64,000 nt of DNA from Tetracentron sinense (taxonomy: Eukaryota > Streptophyta > Magnoliopsida > Trochodendrales > Trochodendraceae): positions 10,502,047 to 10,566,046 of the forward strand of contig CM026570.1 of assembly GCA_015143295.1 (NCBI GenBank), given 5' to 3'. Under the pieces are notes generated by a model, which saw only the letters and a program-made list of their open reading frames with translations, made no database searches and was not told where the DNA came from. Positions 22,478 to 35,166 of this stretch are shown piece by piece (position 1 is the stretch's first letter; each line of letters begins with the position of its first letter). Made by a program: the position numbers and the translations under genes.

Positions 22478-22902
22478 TGTTGCGGAAATAACCCCTAAGG
22501 ATCTAGTGAGAACAAGAAATAGCAAACCAAAAACAAGGAAAAATAAACCACAAGAGGATGCAATCACATAAGACAAGATATACATGGTTCGGCCTTAATA
22601 CCTACGTCCACGGGCGATGATAATCAAAGCTTTTCACTATGAGAATCAACACGGAGTTCTTACAAAAGTTCTCTCATTCTCTACCAGCATTCCAAAAGCA
22701 TTTTTAAACCCTATGTATAAGGATACTTTTATACCCCCAAGGTTAGAAACACAAAAGAGAATAAAAAAAAAAATCGGAAGACTAAACACCGTCCACCGAT
22801 TGGTCGGCCAAGAGTGGCCAATCGATCGCAGGTTGCACCAATCGATTGGCCCACTCTATGGCCGATCGATCGCTCACTTCACAAATTGAGCCATTTTCAA
22901 CA
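22478..22902 (-). repeat. 5' LTR of the Tnt1-like copia
   Basis: 425 bases with the same TGTTGCGG...TTTTCAACA termini as the 3' LTR. On the plus strand it lies at the right because the element is inverted. Short frames inside it are not genes. Confidence 0.9.
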
Positions 22903-23514
22903 CAAAGGTTGTGAGAAAAGCCCTGTATTCAGGCCAATGCCACCAAGGGCATGGAGAACTAAATCTTGAACACTTACATGTTGTTGTATTTGTTGCCGAA
23001 GAATCCAACTCAGACTTGATGGGGTGAAGTTATTAATAGATTGTGGGCATATATTCTTGATCATCCGCAATTGGAGGCACAGTTGCATGACTTGCGCTTG
23101 GGATTGTTGAGCAAAAGTGGAAGCTTGGGCATTACAAATTAACACAGGAGACCAACTATGTGAACAAGCACACCATTGGTTAAGGTGAGAAGGCTGTAAC
23201 ATATTTTTCCATATGTCGTGATTTTTGAAAGTCGGGGTCTTCTGATTTGTCATCAGCCAAGGGAGGGGGTAGGATAATAAATCCGTCAATATACCCCATG
23301 GTCCATTCTAATTTGATGGAAACAAAGTTGTTAAAGTTTGAAATCTTAAGGGGAATGGTAGAGGAAGAGGAAGAGGAAGAGGAAGATGCAATTAGTTTCA
23401 AAGTTGAAGCTGTGTGCTATGTATTATGATAATTGCCCTTAGATGCTAGGCATATATTGATGATGACATATATAGATTACAACTCAATTCTTTGGGTTAT
23501 GTACACCTCCATAC

Positions 23515-23720
23515 TATTAACCATACAACACAGAATCATTTCTCTATCACATAAGGAGTCTCTAGAAGGTTCTAGAGACAATCTGCTGTAACAGAATTAT
23601 TCCTTTCTAGCCGTTGTTGATTCTCTTTAGTCAGTAAAAATGTCGTCCTCATCCTTGTACAATAGCATTGAGCTGAATATAATATTTGGGTATTTTCCAA
23701 TTTAAGCTTAGTCTCTTTCA
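23515..23720 (+). repeat. 5' LTR of copia B
   Basis: 206 bases, TATTAACC...CTCTTTCA, followed directly by a tRNA-Met primer site (23721). It lacks seven bases (ATGATAC-like) near its start that the 3' LTR has. Confidence 0.88.
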
Positions 23721-25602
23721 TGGTATCAAAGAGCCATCTGACCACCGTCTCCTTTCTCTTCTCCTTCTTCTTCTTCTTCCCTCCCTTTACTCATGGCTTC
23801 CGCCTCTCCCAACTTTGTTATTTCTAATATATCCAACTTAGTCTCTATCAAACTTGACAACAATAATTACCTCCTGTGGAGATTTCAATTTCTTCCTATT
23901 CTCAAAAGCAATGGCCTGCTCGGCTTTGTCGATGGTTCAAATCTGTGTCCTGCTGAATTTCTTTGTGATGATGATGGCAAACCAAAGACCACCCCCAATC
24001 CGGCATTTCTTGAATGGGTTCGGCAAGATCAAAGTGTCCTCAGTTGGCTCAATGCCACACTGTCTGAAAGCATTCTCGCTCATGTAGTTGGTTTTCACTC
24101 TTCTCATGATGTCTAGTCTGCACTTGAACGACGTTTTACATCTCTATCTCGAGCACATATTCTTCAGCTGAAATCTCAGCTTCAGACCATTAAGAAAGGA
24201 CCCCTTTCCATTCCTGAATATCTACATAAGTTGAAACAAGTTTCAGACAACCTTGCTGCCGTTGCCTCACTAATTGGTGATGAAGATATGCTATTGTACA
24301 CACTTAATGGTCTTCCTGCAGAATATAATGCCTTCAAGACCTCTATCAGAACTCGTTCTCAGCCCCTTCCACTTGAAGAATTACATGTTTTGCTGCTGTG
24401 TGAAGAGTTGAGAATGGACCCTTCCAACTCTCAATCACCCTCCTCTGATTCCACAACCACAGCCCTTGCTGCTACATCTGGAGGCCAGTATTTCCAGTCC
24501 TCTTATCATGGGCGTTCTTCATATAATTTTCGAGGTCGTGGTGCTTTCGCTAATGCTAACTCTGCTCTAGCTTCCTCAACTCCTAAGCCAACATGCCAAA
24601 TATGCCACCGAATGGGACACAGTGCTATAGACTGTTATCATCGAATGGACCGCTCATTTCAAGGACGAATTTCCCCTGCACAACTCGCGGCAATGGTCGC
24701 TACTCGTCCTCCTTCCACCTTATCCGACAACATCTGGTACACTGATACCGGTGCCACGAACCCATATCACATCCGATTTGTCTAATCTGTCTATTCAATC
24801 GGATTACTCAGGACCTGATAAGGTATCCAATGGCAATGGCCAAGGTTTGCACATCAGTCACACTGGTTCTTCTTCTCATTCTTTTCATTTACACAATATT
24901 CTACGAGTTCCAGATATATCCTCCAATCTTATTTCAGTAAATAAATTCTCTAAGGACAATAACTGTTTCTTTCTCTTTGATGAACATGGCTTTGCTATCC
25001 AGGACAAATCCACGGGGAGGGTCCTTTTTCGTGGCCTGAGTAAACATGGACTTTACCCCTTTTGCACCATCTCTTCCAATCAACAAAACAAAGGACCTTC
25101 TGCTTCTCTTGGGGTTCGAGTTCCAGCATCAATTTGGCATTCACGGCTAGGCCATCCCTCTTCTGCAATACTCGGAACTGTCATCTCTAAGTTTGCCTGA
25201 CCAATTTCAGGTTCTCTTTCTAGTTTATCTGTGTGTTCTAATTGTCTACATGGTAAAATGTCTAGGCTTCCCTTTTCATTGTCACAATCTGTTTCCAGTC
25301 AACCCCTTGAATTAATTCACAGTGATGTTTGGGGCCCTGCCCCTGTGGATTCCATCACAGGCTACAAGTACTATATCTCCTTTATTGACGATTTTTCTAA
25401 ATATTGTTGGCTATTTCCGTTACATGCTCGTTCTGACACTTTTATTCAATTTAAAACTATTTTTTTTTTTTTTTTCAATTGTAATTAATCCATTTATTAG
25501 CCTCACTTATGGCGGAGGAAAACCATGTAACAGCCAAACCCCAATAACTAAACATTAACCAAACCATCCCTATTCTCAACCCCAACAAAAATAAACCAGC
25601 AC

Positions 25603-26259
25603 CTATACAACTTCCCGCAAATAAGCCATTCCCAATTTGTCCAATCTATACAAGCCTCTTATGTCCTTGGGTAACTGTCCATCCACTCGGAACATCTTAT
25701 TCTCCCCCTTAGCACCATTTTTTGCCAAACAGTCCGCAACAGTATTCGCTTCTCTGAAGCAATGATGAATAGTGAAATCAAATTCCTCTAAAAGAATCAA
25801 CAATTTCTCCCAAAAATCCCAAAGATACCAAACTGTACACCTTTTAGATAAAACCCAATTTACAACTACTAAGGAGTCACATTCAATGTCAACTGTTAAG
25901 CACTGCATCTACTTACATAATATCAAACCCTCCAATACCACCCTCAATTCAGCTTCATTATTGGAGCAATAACCAAAAGATTTAGAGAAAGCAAACACCA
26001 TCTTACCCGTACTATCTCTTAAAACACCTCCCCCACCACCATTACCTGGATTACCCAAACTGCTTCCATCTAAATTTAATTTGAATCTGCCTGGGCTAGA
26101 CTTAGACCAACGTACCACTCGAGTGTTAACTCGACGTTTCTCCACAATCCTAATGTCCAAACAATTCAATATAGCAACATCTGAAGTAGACAAACGATTA
26201 ACCTTAGAAACTTTCTCAGCCACTACACGAATCCAATATTTAATTGAATTCCAAACCAC
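25603..26259 (-). pseudogene. LINE ORF2 C-terminal RNase H domain
   Basis: The reading starts at 26259 beside the gypsy insertion. It contains the RNase H landmarks FKLNLDGSSLGNPGNGGGGG, NNEAELRVVLEGL and DCLAKNGAK in two slightly separated frames (stop at 25909-25911). It is the 3' end of the ORF2 whose RT part lies at 31697-33718, cut off by the gypsy. Presence of RNase H places the LINE among plant L1-group elements with this extra domain. Confidence 0.8.
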
Positions 26260-26261
26260 AC

Positions 26262-26713
26262 TGATGTAGGACAGATTATTGCAGAATATTAATCAAGAAA
26301 GGAAAGAGCCAAATGGAATAATTAAGAAAGGAAAGAGGATTATTGCAGAATATTAATCAAGAAAGGAAAGAGCCAAGTGGAATAATTAAGAAAGGAAAGA
26401 GCCGGGTGGAATAATTGACTGGTGACAATCAAAGAATAATCCATATAATAATTCCCATATTCAGATTTTCTTTGACACCAAGTCTTACCATTGTTAGTTT
26501 ATTTTTCCTTCTTTTGTTTATTTCTGTTTGTAGGAGATTTATTTCCTTTTTAGTAGCTTTATGGTTTCACTATAAATTGAGGAACAGTTGTATTGAAAAG
26601 GCATTCAAGTTTATGATCAATGATATCTCAGTTTTTTCTATCAACGTGTGTGTTGGTGTTTGTGTATTGAGAACACAGTTTCTCTTTCACGTTCTATCGC
26701 TTCCGCTACGTCA
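26262..26713 (+). repeat. 5' LTR of the young gypsy
   Basis: 452 bases. A 64-base tandem duplication near its start (26274-26337 and 26338-26401, GATTATTGCAGAATATTAAT...) is also in the 3' LTR. A CTATAAATTG TATA box lies at about 26571. Confidence 0.93.
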
Positions 26714-26742
26714 ATTGGTATCAGAGCCTTGACTAACTTGTT

Positions 26743-29700
26743 TTGATGGCAAGAGACGAAAACGCAAGCAACCACTCCCATGACGAAGAGCGGGGAGCGC
26801 AGGCCCTTCGGGCAGAAGTCCGTGTTCATGACCAGCGGCTTGATGGTATTGAACGCACACTGCGGGAGATACAACAAACTATTGCTGGACTTGGGATTGA
26901 CGGCAACAGGAACCATAATCGCAATCGGAATCACGCCAATGAAGAGGCTCGTGGCCATCCGGGTGGAGATCGTGGCCCTGAACCTCGACGGAGGCACCAA
27001 GCCTTCGAAGAGCTATCTAGTGAAGACGAAGATGAGGAGGAAGTTGGCGGCGGAAGGAGACAAGAGAATCCCCACAGCTTTCGGGTCAAGATTGACCTTC
27101 CATGTTTTAATGGCCATCTCCACGTAGAGAATTTCCTTGATTGGATTCTTGAGGTAGAGAATTTCTTTGATTATATGCAGATTCCGGAGGCGCAGCAGGT
27201 GAAGTTAGTAGCGTACAAGTTGCGTGGTGGAGCTTCAGCCTGGTGGGAACAAACACAAAGTAACCGGAGGAGGCAAGGTAAGCAACCGGTTCGTACGTGG
27301 CTAAAGATGAAGAGGCTGATGAGATCTCGGTTCCTACCACCTGATTATGAGCAGATCTTGTACCAACAGTATCAAAACTGTCGGCAAGGAACTCGATCTG
27401 TTAGTGATTATACAGAGGAATTCTATCGGCTGGACTCAAGAAACAACCTGTCAGAAACGGAAGGACAGCAAGTCGCACGATATATTGGAGGGTTGCGAGT
27501 AGCTATCCAAGACCAAGTCACTCTCCATACCGTCTGAACATTGTCGGAGGCGGTCAATCTAGCTATGAAGATCGAGATGCAGATGGCACGACAACCTGCG
27601 CGATCACAACCTTTTAGACAGTTGACGAGAACAACTGATTCGTCAAACCAGCAGCCAACACAACCTATCCAACGACCCCAGGGGAAAAGCAGTAGTACCC
27701 AAGCGCCCAAAGCAACGGCTGTCCCACCTCACAGAAAGGGACTTATCAACAGCAATCCTTATAGTCGTCCGATGTTGGGGAAGTGTTTTCGTTGTGGGCA
27801 GCCCGGGCATCGCTCGAACGAGTGCCCAAACCGGCGGACAGTAAACATGGTAGAACAAGTAGACGAGGAGGGGTTTCCGTTCGAAGAAGCCGACGAGACT
27901 GGAGAAGAAGATATAGGAGGTTATGCTGGCGGGGAAATTGCAGAAGGGGATGATGGGGAATTTATCAATTGTGTCATTCAACGACTCTTGTTGACACCCA
28001 AACAAGAGGAGACGCAACGACATAATATTTTCAAGACCCGCTGCACCATCAACCATAAGGTATGCAACCTGATAATTGACAGTGGGAGTTGCGAGAACAT
28101 CGTCTCGAAGGCCTTAGTAACAACTTTGGAGCTAAAGACAGAGAAGCACCCAAACCCATACAAGATTAGTTGGATTAAGAAGGGAGCAGAGACACGGGTA
28201 ACTGATACTTGTCGAATTCCTTTTTCCATTGGTAAATTTTATAGGGATGAGGTTGTGTGCGACATTGTAGAGATGGATGCTTGCCATATATTATTGGGGA
28301 GGCCGTGGCAATACGATGTGGACGCCACGTATAAGGGACGTGACAACACGTACTTATTTTGGTGGCAAGGGCGAAAAATTGTGCTGGTACCATCAGGTGA
28401 AAGGGGTCCCAACTCCAAGTCTACAACAATTGAGGGGAGGTCCTTCCTTACAGTGGGAGAAAAAGAGTTTATAGAGGATGTGAAGGTCGCCGGAGAATTC
28501 TTGACCCTGGTAGTTAAAGGTGAGGCGGTACATTCAACAGTGGTTCCGACAGAAGTGCATCATTTGTTAGAAGAATTCAGGGACCTCATGCCAGCCGAAT
28601 TACCGATTGGGTTACCTCCTATGCGAGATATCCAACACCGGATTGATTTGATACCGAGTGCAAGTCTTCCCAATTTGCCACACTACCGTATGAGCCCCGA
28701 CGAACATCAAATTCTACAGAACCAAGTGGAAGACCTGATTCGCAAAGGCTTACTCAGAGAAAGTTTGAGTCCCTGCGCGGTGCCTGCATTACTTACTCCA
28801 AAGAAGGATGGAAGTTGGAGGATGTGTGTGGACAGTCGTGCCATCAACAGAATTACTGTGAAGTATCGTTTTCCCATTCCACGACTAAACGACATGTTGG
28901 ATATGCTGGCAGGAGCCGAGGTATTTTCTAAACTTGACCTTCGAAGTGGCTACCACCAAATCAGAATTCGGCCAGGAGATGAATGGAAGACGGCTTTCAA
29001 ATCGAAGGAGGGATTGTACGAGTTGCTCGTGATGCCATTTGGTCTTTCCAATGCGCCTAGCACCTTCATGCGGGTGATGAACCAAGTTTTAAAGCCTTTT
29101 ATTGGTAAGTTTGTCGTTGTATACTTTGATGACATTTTAATTTACAGTCGGAGCAAAGAGGAACACATGGAGCAATTGCGGGAGGTCTTGATGGTGTTGC
29201 GAACTAGCAAGTTGTATGTCAACTTGAAGAAATGTACATTTCTTACGGACAAACTTTTATTCCTTGGATTTGTGGTGGGCGCCGAAGGTATTCAAGTTGA
29301 CGAAGAGAAGGTTCGGGCAATCCGAGAGTGGCCGACACCCACTACTGTCGGTCAAGTCCGTAGTTTCCACGGGCTAGCTACTTTCTACCGTCGGTTCATC
29401 AAAAACTTCAGCAGCCTCGTAGCTCCAATTACTGAGTGTATGAAGAAGGGACAGTTCCGATGGGGAGAAGAACAAGAGACCAGCTTTGTTGTGGTTAAGG
29501 AGAGGTTGTCCTCAGCACCTGTCCTTGCCTTACCAGATTTTGAAAAGCTCTTTGAAGTAGACTGTGATGCGTCAATTGTTGGCATCGGGGCTGTTTTGTC
29601 ACAGGAAGGGAGGCCAGTTGAATTCTTTAGTGAGAAACTGAATGAAGCTCGACGGAAGTGGACCGCTTACGAGCTAGAGTTCTATGCAGTCATTCGAGCT

Positions 29701-31230
29701 TTGAAGCACTGGGAAGACTATTTGATCCAACAGGAGTTTGTTTTGTATAGTGATCATCAAGCGTTGAAGTTTGTCAACACCCAGAATAACCTGAATCGAA
29801 TGCACGCACGGTGGATAGCATTCATGCAGAAGTTTACATTCGTGCTCAAGCATAAGTCGGGGCAACAGAATAAAGTGGCAGACGCCTTAAGTCGGAGGGC
29901 AGCACTACTCGTGACATTACAGTCTGAGATTGTGAGCTTCGAGCACTTGAAAGGTTTATATGCAGAAGACAGTGACTTTCAGGAGATTTGGGAGAAGTGT
30001 TTAGCCAAGCAGCCGACAAATGATTTCCACATTCAAGATGGCTACTTGTTCCACGGGAATCAGTTGTGTATTCCTCGAACCTCTCTACGGGAACATTTCC
30101 TACGGGATTTACATGGTGGAGGATTGGGTGGTCACGTGGGGCGTGATAAAACTATCTCTTTGGTGACTGAGCGGTACTATTGGCCCCAATTGAAGCGTGA
30201 CGTTGGCAAGTTTGTGCAGAAGTGTCCCGCGTGTCAAACTGAGAAGGGTCAAGCACAGAACACCGGGTTATATACTCCATTACCAGTACCCGACAACATA
30301 TGGGAAGATCTGAGTATGGATTTCGTGCTCGGACTCCCAAGGACTCAACGAGGTATGGATTCTATTTTTGTAGTGGTTGACAGATTTTCCAAAATGGCAC
30401 ACTTCATACCTTGCAGGAAGACCTCCGATGCGTCACACATAGCCAATCTTTTTTTTAGAGAAGTCGTCCGATTACATGGAGTGCCCAAATCCATCACGTC
30501 CGACCGAGACCCCAAGTTTCTTAGCCATTTTTGGGTGACATTGTGGAGGAGATTTGACACGTCACTCAAGTACAGCAGCACATGCCATCCACAGACGGAC
30601 GGTCAAACGGAGGTGGCTAACCGGACCCTTGGTAACATGCTTAGATGCGTCTCAGGAGACAAGCCAAAGCAGTGGGATATCAACCTTCCTCAGGTGGAGT
30701 TTGCCTTCAACAGTATGTGCAACAGGTCGACCGGCAAAACACCTTTTGAAATTGTCTACACCAAGCCTCCTAAGCATGCTTTGGACTTGGTTCCTCTTCC
30801 AAAACTACCAGGGTTGAGCATAGCAGCTGAGAATATGGCTGAACGTGTCCAACAAATTCAAGCAGATGTACGTCAGAATCTTGAGCAAGTCAATGACAAC
30901 TACAAGGCAGCAGCGGATAAGAAAAGGCGAGTGAAGACATTCCGGGAAGGCGACTTAGTCATGGCACACTTGCGTAAGAATCGTTTTCCCGCCGGGACTT
31001 ATGGCAAGTTGAAGAGTCGCAAGTATGGGCCATTTCGAATCACGAGAAAGATCAATGACAATGCCTATGTGGTGGAACTACCTGAAGATATGTCGATATC
31101 CAACACCTTCAACGTAGCTGATTTGTTTGAGTATCATCCGGATGAGCCGTTGTATGCAGACAACAACTCGAGGACGAGTTTTCCTAAAGTGGGGGAGACT
31201 GATGTAGGACAGATTATTGCAGAATATTAA
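26743..31230 (+). pseudogene. Gypsy gag-pol polyprotein with one in-frame stop
   Basis: The ATG at 26743 starts gag ([33 protein letters not shown]). A single TGA at 27535-27537 is the only break seen; the same frame then stays open to 31230. The second part has the CCHC knuckle [14 protein letters not shown] and the protease [12 protein letters not shown] has YFDDILIYS and RNase H has [15 protein letters not shown]. The integrase HHCC ([21 protein letters not shown]) is followed by the D,D,E core ([21 protein letters not shown]). The C-terminus shows no chromodomain. Total length is about 1,495 codons. The stop ought to prevent pol synthesis unless read through; with its young LTRs it may be supplied in trans. 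Confidence 0.92.
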
Positions 31231-31651
31231 TCAAGAAAGGAAAGAGCCAAATGGAATAATTAAGAAAGGAAAGAGGATTATTGCAGAATATTAATCAAGA
31301 AAGGAAAGAGCCAAGTGGAATAATTAAGAAAGGAAAGAGCCGGGTGGAATAATTGACTGGTGACAATCAAAGAATAATCCATATAATAATTCCCATATTC
31401 AGATTTTCTTTGACACCAAGTCTTACCATTGTTAGTTTATTTTTCCTTCTTTTGTTTATTTCTGTTTGTAGGAGATTTATTTCCTTTTTAGTAGCTTTAT
31501 GGTTTCACTATAAATTGAGGAACAGTTGTATTGAAAAGGCATTCAAGTTTATGATCAATGATATCTCAGTTTTTTCTATCAACGTGTGTGTTGGTGTTTG
31601 TGTATTGAGAACACAATTTCTCTTTCACGTTCTATCGCTTCCGCTACGTCA
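31200..31651 (+). repeat. 3' LTR of the young gypsy
   Basis: 452 bases, identical to the 5' LTR except for one G/A difference. The pol frame runs 31 bases into it. Confidence 0.93.
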
Positions 31652-31696
31652 CACACCCAAACTCTCAAATTTCCCTTCCATCCGGGCTACACACCG

Positions 31697-34600
31697 TCAC
31701 AATCTCCAAACTACAATAATAGGAATAGATCCAATAATATTACCAACCTGTGACTGCCGTGATGCTCTATTGAACCAAACTTGAATTCTTTCACGCCATC
31801 TTTGTTGGGGCAGAAATGGAATGGACATTTCAACCGAGACTTTGCACCACAAACCTCTTGCAAACTGCCCGCTGCCCAGCACATGATCTAAGTCTTCCAC
31901 CATGCCCCTGTCACAACAGTTACAGCAAGAAACAAAAGGAATGCCAAGTTTTTGTACCTGTTCATCAACACTTAAGCAACCAAAAACCGCCTTCCATATG
32001 CATAGAGACATTTTCTTTGGGAGAAATTTGTTCCATACCCATGAAGCCCACTCAAATCTCGGCATTTTGATTCGAAGAAGATCCCAGGCCGACTTTGTTG
32101 AGAAGACTCCATTTCTATCCGGCAGCCATAGTAGCAAATCTTTATTTTCCTTCAAGGATCCCACAGTTGCCATCACATTTGTTGCCAACTGATCACCTAG
32201 CATGTCCTGCAACCTGTCCACATCCCAGGCATCACTAATGACCAGCTCTCGTATTTTTACATCCGAACTTGCTACCTCATCAACCATGCCATGTAAAGGG
32301 CCGCCCTCCAAGAATTTATCATACCAAAGCGAAAGATCTCCCTCCTTCACTTTCCATTTAGAGTTTTCCAAGATATAAGGAATCCCCTCAACAACTTTCT
32401 TCCAAAACAAAGACCCCGACAAACCCCCCAAGCACAAACTTAAGTGTTTATTTTTTGCATATTTGGCCCGAAAAATTTTTGCCCATAAGGACTCCTGCGT
32501 CAACACCTGCCACCCAAATTTAAGAAATATCGAACGTTGAACTTCCCCCAATTTTCTAACCCCAATACCCCCCTCCTCCACTGGAACACACAATTTATTC
32601 CAAGCTCGCCATCTCCTCTTCCTTTTTCCTTCCTTATCACCCCAAAAAAAAGCTGAAAACAAACTTTGTACCTTCTTAATCACTACCTTCGGCATTGGAA
32701 GAACTGATAAAATATGTATTGGCATACTAGAGAGAACATGCCTTAACAGGATAAGCCTCCCCCCTTGCGACAAGAGACGATTTTTCCAACCTACCAATTT
32801 ATTTTCCACTTTCTCCACCAGAGGATCAAAATGTTTGATTTTAAGTCTACCATCAACAATCGGAGCCCCCAAATAATAAAACGGAAATTGGCCTTGAGAA
32901 AAACCAGTCTCCCTCAAAATTTATCTAGCACGGTGAGCAGACAGCCGCTTGGAAAAATAAATAGCTGATTTATCAAAGTTTACCTTTTGCCCTGTCCACA
33001 CTTCATACTGCTTCAAAACTTCCATCAAGCATGTTATTGTTCCTTTAGAAGCATTAGCAAAAAAAACAATATCATCGGCATAAAGCAAATGTGAAACAAT
33101 GGGAGCATTGACCGGATGAGAGAACAACTTAATCTTTCTTTCAGCCACCTTTAATTTTATCATTTGAGAAAGGACTTCCTCCATAATTATAAATAAGTAA
33201 GGTGAGAGCGGATCTCCTTGTCTAAGCCCCCTCTTAGACTTGAAAAAGCCTTTAAACGTGCCATTCATCATAATAGAAAACCATGGCGTCGTCACACAAT
33301 TCATTATCAAGTCACAAAAATTCTCCGGTATACCAAAACCACGCAAAACATGCAACAAAAACCTCCAATTCACCCTATCATATGCCTTGCTCATGTCTAT
33401 TTTCATCAAAACATTCCCACCCCGAGATCTCCGATGTAATAATTTAAGCATTTCTTGAGTGAGAGAGATATTTTGAAAGATACTCCTACCTTTCACAAAT
33501 GCTCCCTGTTCCGGGGAAATCAACCCTTCAACAACCTTTGACATCCTGTTCACAATTAGCTTCGAAAAGACCTTGTAAATCACATTACAAAGACTTATGG
33601 GTCTAAACTCTTCAAAACTTGTAGGGTCCTTCACCTTGGGGATTAAAACAATAAAAGATGAAGTGTAACATCTAGGCAACACCATACCTTGGAAAAACTC
33701 CTTTACAGCACTGACCACATCCTCTCAAACCAACTCCCAGCAAGATATATAAAACAGAGACCCAAACCCATCTGGACCTGGGCTAGACTCTGTAGGAATA
33801 GAACGTACAGCCTGGTAGATTTCCTGAACGGTAGGTTCAGCCCGTAGCCACCTCTCCTCATTCTCCCCCACCACTGGCTGAAACAAATGAGATAAACATG
33901 GCAACTCCAGCTGATCATCTTGAGACAAAAAATTCTCAAAGTATCTCACAGCTTCATCATGGATTAACTCCGGCGTCTCAAGACTTCTACCATCCTGAAG
34001 TCGCATTTTTGTGACTGTAGAGCCTCGCCTTCTTTGCGCACTCACTGCATGAAAATATTTAGAGTTCTGTTCACCATCATCCATCCATCTTTGTTTTGCC
34101 TGTTGCATTAATCTAGCATCTTCTCTTTGTATCCACCTATCTAACTCAGCTTTAGTTTCAAGAAATTCTGCCTCCAACTCCATTAAGCACTGATTTTGCA
34201 TCTCGGAATCCAACACCTCCACTCTTTCCTCTAGTGCTTGAATTTTTCCTTTCACATGACCAAACACTTCTTTATTCCATGAGCGCAGTTGTACTTTTAA
34301 TCTCTTTAATTTTCCAGCCAAAATAAATAATCCACCCCCCCTATCGATAGGCTCCTTCCAAGATCTCTCGACAACATTTAGAAAATCCTCATGTGAAACC
34401 CACATATTTTGAAATCGAAATGGCGTCGGACCATATCTACTAAAATCGACAACAAACTGCACCAATATAGGAGCATGATCAGATGTGCGCCTTCCAAGAA
34501 ACCGAGCCATAGCATCCCCAAATTTGACCACAAACTCATTATTAACCAGAAGACGATCCAGCTTGGCCCATCTTCTCGCCATTCCTTGTTGCCCATTACA

Positions 34601-35134
34601 CCACGACAATTGTTTCCCTTCAATCTTCCAATCAATCAAACCACAAGAGTTAATGCAGGAGTTAAACTCATACATTGCATTCCTCGATCGAGAATGACCA
34701 CCAACTCTCTCATCATCAGAACGTATACTATTAAAATCACCAATAGCAACCCATGGAACACCAGGACACGAAAAACTACAAAGATGATCCCAAAGCTGTC
34801 TGCGTTCCACCATAGAGCACTTAGCATATACAAATGTCGCCAACAAAATACTCCCATTAGTTGAGAATAAACCAGAAAAAGATTGATTAGTAATACTAAT
34901 CAAATCCATATTTAATTCATCCCTCCAACATAACCAAACTTTTCCCCCCTCATCAATGTTCGACGCAGACTTATTGAAACAAAGTCTCAACGCCCACCTT
35001 TGAATTTTATCAACTGCTAAAAAAGGTTCTAAAATCACAAGAATAGAAATTTGATACTTACGAACCATCCTCCACAACCGTCTTTTAGATGTGCCCAAAC
35101 CGCGGACATTCCAAACCAACATATTATCAATCAT
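31697..35134 (-). pseudogene. LINE ORF2: endonuclease and reverse transcriptase, two nonsense codons
   Basis: The ATG at 35134 starts an APE-type endonuclease: LVWNVRGLG, ILEPF, VAIGDFNSIR and TSDHAPI are its catalytic blocks. A TGA at 33725-33727 interrupts it, then RT follows in the same frame with FRPISLCNVIYK, MSKAYDRVNW, GLRQGDPLSPYLF and LLYADDIVFF. A TAA at 32921-32923 precedes the thumb and C-terminal region (PFYYLGAPIVDGRLK, FFWGDKEGKRKRRW) and a CCHC-like tail to about 31697. RNase H continues across the gypsy at 25603-26259. Both breaks are simple substitutions with frame retained. Confidence 0.88.
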
Positions 35135-35166
35135 AGGTTTAATTTATTTGGCTGGGCCTTAGCCCT

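Larger units (their letters stand above)
17933..22907 (-). mobile_element. Complete Tnt1/Tork-like copia retrotransposon, TSD CAAAG
   Basis: The element is 17938-22902, with CAAAG on both sides (17933-17937 and 22903-22907). LTRs are 22478-22902 (5') and 17938-18363 (3'), TG...CA. By eye they differ at about 30 of 425 positions, so this is an old insertion. The primer site beside the 5' LTR reads, on the minus strand, TTGGTATCAAAGC, matching initiator tRNA-Met. A purine tract, GGTGGAGAAT, precedes the 3' LTR. It sits inside copia fragment A. Confidence 0.92.
17440..23430 (-). pseudogene. Copia gag-protease fragment (copia A), split by a Tnt1-like insertion
   Basis: Two parts, 22903-23430 and 17440-17937, belong to one minus-strand copia. 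The upstream part encodes a gag N-terminus and the AQVMQLCLQLRMIK / QQHVSVQDLVLHALGG region. The downstream part encodes a decayed CCHC knuckle (CPDHSAMSCHNC) and a protease-like NWYPDTGAT reading. All are frameshifted. The sequence is continuous across CAAAG, the target duplication of the inserted element. No integrase, RT or LTR of this copy was found, so it is a truncated relic. Confidence 0.75.
26257..31656 (+). mobile_element. Young gypsy LTR retrotransposon, TSD CACAC
   Basis: 5' LTR 26262-26713 and 3' LTR 31200-31651, each 452 bases with TG...CA, differ at one position that I could find (ACACAGTTT versus ACACAATTT). CACAC flanks it at 26257-26261 and 31652-31656. The primer site ATTGGTATCAGAGCC follows the 5' LTR, and the purine tract AAAGTGGGGGAGAC precedes the 3' LTR. 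It is inserted in the LINE ORF2. Near-identical LTRs make it the youngest datable element here. Confidence 0.95.

Noticed and set aside
26415..26732. LTR-encoded protein, also seen at 31353-31784
   Set aside because: Both copies are inside the gypsy LTRs. No domain; duplicated only because LTRs are.
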